A DNA stretch of 34,541 nucleotides, from NCBI RefSeq assembly GCF_001601815.1, contig NZ_LUKG01000043.1:1-34541 (forward strand). Direction: 5' to 3'. This document shows, one piece after another, positions 33,501-34,541 of this stretch. Numbering within the stretch: position 1 is the first letter of the stretch; each line of letters begins with the position of its first letter. The notes under the pieces are model-generated. The model was given only the letters and a program-made list of their open reading frames with translations, was not told where the DNA came from and ran no database searches. The position numbers were made by a program, and so were the translations under genes. The stretch is from Flavihumibacter sp. CACIAM 22H1. GTDB taxonomy: Bacteria > Bacteroidota > Bacteroidia > Chitinophagales > Chitinophagaceae.

Positions 33501-34541
33501 ATGAATAAGCAGTTTCACCAATTTATAGCAGCTATTGCCTGCACATTTTTTTTCTCTGCCTGCGCTGATACCGGTAAGCGCCAACAGACTTCGGCCTACT
33601 ACACGGCAGACGACTTTAAAAAACTCAGCAAAATTGATGCGCATGTTCATGTGAATACCTATGATACTACGTTGATCAGCCTGGCCAGAGAATACGGTTT
33701 CCGTTTAATCAGCCTCAATGTAGGTGCTCCTGAATACCCACCTATTAACACGCAACAGCAATTTGCCCTTTTTCACAAACATCAGCAGGAAGGAAAATTT
33801 GCCTATGCCACCAGTTTTGAAATGGCCGGCTTTGAAAATCCAGGATGGCAGGAAAGCCAACTCCGCTACCTGGCTGCTTCGTTTGACAGCGGGGCAGTGG
33901 GTGTAAAAGTCTGGAAACATATTGGAATGGAACTAAAAGACAGCAAAGGACGCTTCCTTATGATTGATGACGCAAGAATGGATACCCTGTTCCAGTTTAT
34001 TCAACAACGGAATAAAACCGTGGTAGGGCATCTTGGAGAACCCCGAAACTGTTGGCTGCCCCTGGATAAAATGACCGTCAAAAATGACCGGGATTATTTC
34101 AGCAAACACCCGGAATACCATATGTTTCTTCACCCTGAGTTCCCCTCGTACGAAGACCAGGTAAATGCAAGAGACCGGCTACTGGAAAAACACCCTGCCC
34201 TTCGATTCGACGGAGCGCACCTGGGCAGCCTTGAATGGAGCGTAGACGCTATGGCGGAACACCTCGACCGGTTTCCACAAATGGCATTGGATATGGCGGA
34301 ACGCATTTCGCACCTGCAATACCAGTCGAAAGAAAACAGGCAAAAAGTCATCGATTTTATTACCAAATACCAGGATCGGCTTCTTTATGCAACTGATATT
34401 GTTCAGGAAGAAAAAACGGAGCCCGCTGAATTGAGCGCCTACTGTAAAAAAACCTGGGAGCAGCACTGGAAATATTTTACCTCAGATTCCATGATGGAAG
34501 CCCCTGAAATTGAGGGACAATTCCAGGGTCTACATCTTCCA
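33501..34541 (+). CDS. Exported amidohydrolase-family lipoprotein (3' end cut by window edge)
   Basis: An ATG at 33501 opens a frame of 347 codons that runs off the right edge. It has a lipoprotein signal with lipobox FFSAC (Cys21). A metal-dependent amidohydrolase TIM-barrel is suggested by KIDAHVHV (His48, His50), VGVKVWKHIGM, TVVGHLGEPRN, FDGAHLGSLEWS and LLYATDI, giving the HxH, later His residues and terminal Asp of the superfamily. It follows the aldolase by one base, so it is co-transcribed and presumably acts in the periplasm on the substrate before uptake, for example as a lactonase, esterase-like or deacylating enzyme. The exact reaction cannot be told. Confidence 0.85.
   Translation, partial: MNKQFHQFIAAIACTFFFSACADTGKRQQTSAYYTADDFKKLSKIDAHVHVNTYDTTLISLAREYGFRLISLNVGAPEYPPINTQQQFALFHKHQQEGKFAYATSFEMAGFENPGWQESQLRYLAASFDSGAVGVKVWKHIGMELKDSKGRFLMIDDARMDTLFQFIQQRNKTVVGHLGEPRNCWLPLDKMTVKNDRDYFSKHPEYHMFLHPEFPSYEDQVNARDRLLEKHPALRFDGAHLGSLEWSVDAMAEHLDRFPQMALDMAERISHLQYQSKENRQKVIDFITKYQDRLLYATDIVQEEKTEPAELSAYCKKTWEQHWKYFTSDSMMEAPEIEGQFQGLHLP

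Overview
The window reads as a chromosomal segment of a Bacteroidota bacterium, most likely a member of the Chitinophagaceae or a close relative. The evidence is an ECF sigma / FecR-type anti-sigma (with a DUF4974-like C-terminus) / SusC (with STN domain) / SusD series, many lipoproteins, a lack of strong Shine-Dalgarno sequences, and promoter boxes of the Bacteroidota TAnnTTTG type. No rRNA, tRNA, insertion sequence, phage gene or CRISPR array was seen.

Left part (1-9722). An ECF sigma gene runs off the left edge. It is followed by a G/T-rich non-coding stretch with four 20-bp tandem repeats. Next come a NamZ-like (DUF1343) exo-muramidase, cytochrome bd oxidase cydAB, a perfect 19-bp-arm palindrome acting as a terminator between convergent genes, and a DUF1080 protein. 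A membrane-anchored LytTR regulator lies just upstream of an exported fusion of an intradiol-dioxygenase fold with a thioredoxin-like domain. Divergent from these, a clear cobalamin riboswitch precedes a two-gene operon of a DUF6580-like membrane protein and a DUF71/COG2102 PP-loop ATPase, probably a B12 or corrinoid uptake and salvage unit.

Middle (9766-15483, minus strand). Three tightly linked genes encode a CHASE2-like membrane sensor, an exported protein of unknown family, and a 1247-residue exported beta-propeller protein ending in a caspase (C14) domain with an intact His/Cys pair. This cassette is the best candidate in the window for an uncharacterised system.

Right part (15689-34541). 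A classical nutrient-uptake unit (ECF sigma, FecR, SusC, SusD) runs on the plus strand to a strong terminator. It faces a seven-gene minus-strand series. In transcription order this is a DeoR/AgaR regulator, an EamA permease, a SUMF1-like lipoprotein, an atypical Nramp-fold transporter, an NAD epimerase-like protein, a DHDPS-family aldolase/lyase and an exported FAD oxidoreductase. Divergent from the regulator are an AgaS-like SIS isomerase/deaminase, a PfkB kinase, a class II aldolase and an exported amidohydrolase cut by the right edge. A palindromic motif close to GTTTCGAAAC occurs in the regulator/agaS intergenic region and in front of the Nramp gene. I read it as the DeoR operator that ties both arms into one sugar (amino sugar or keto sugar) catabolic regulon.
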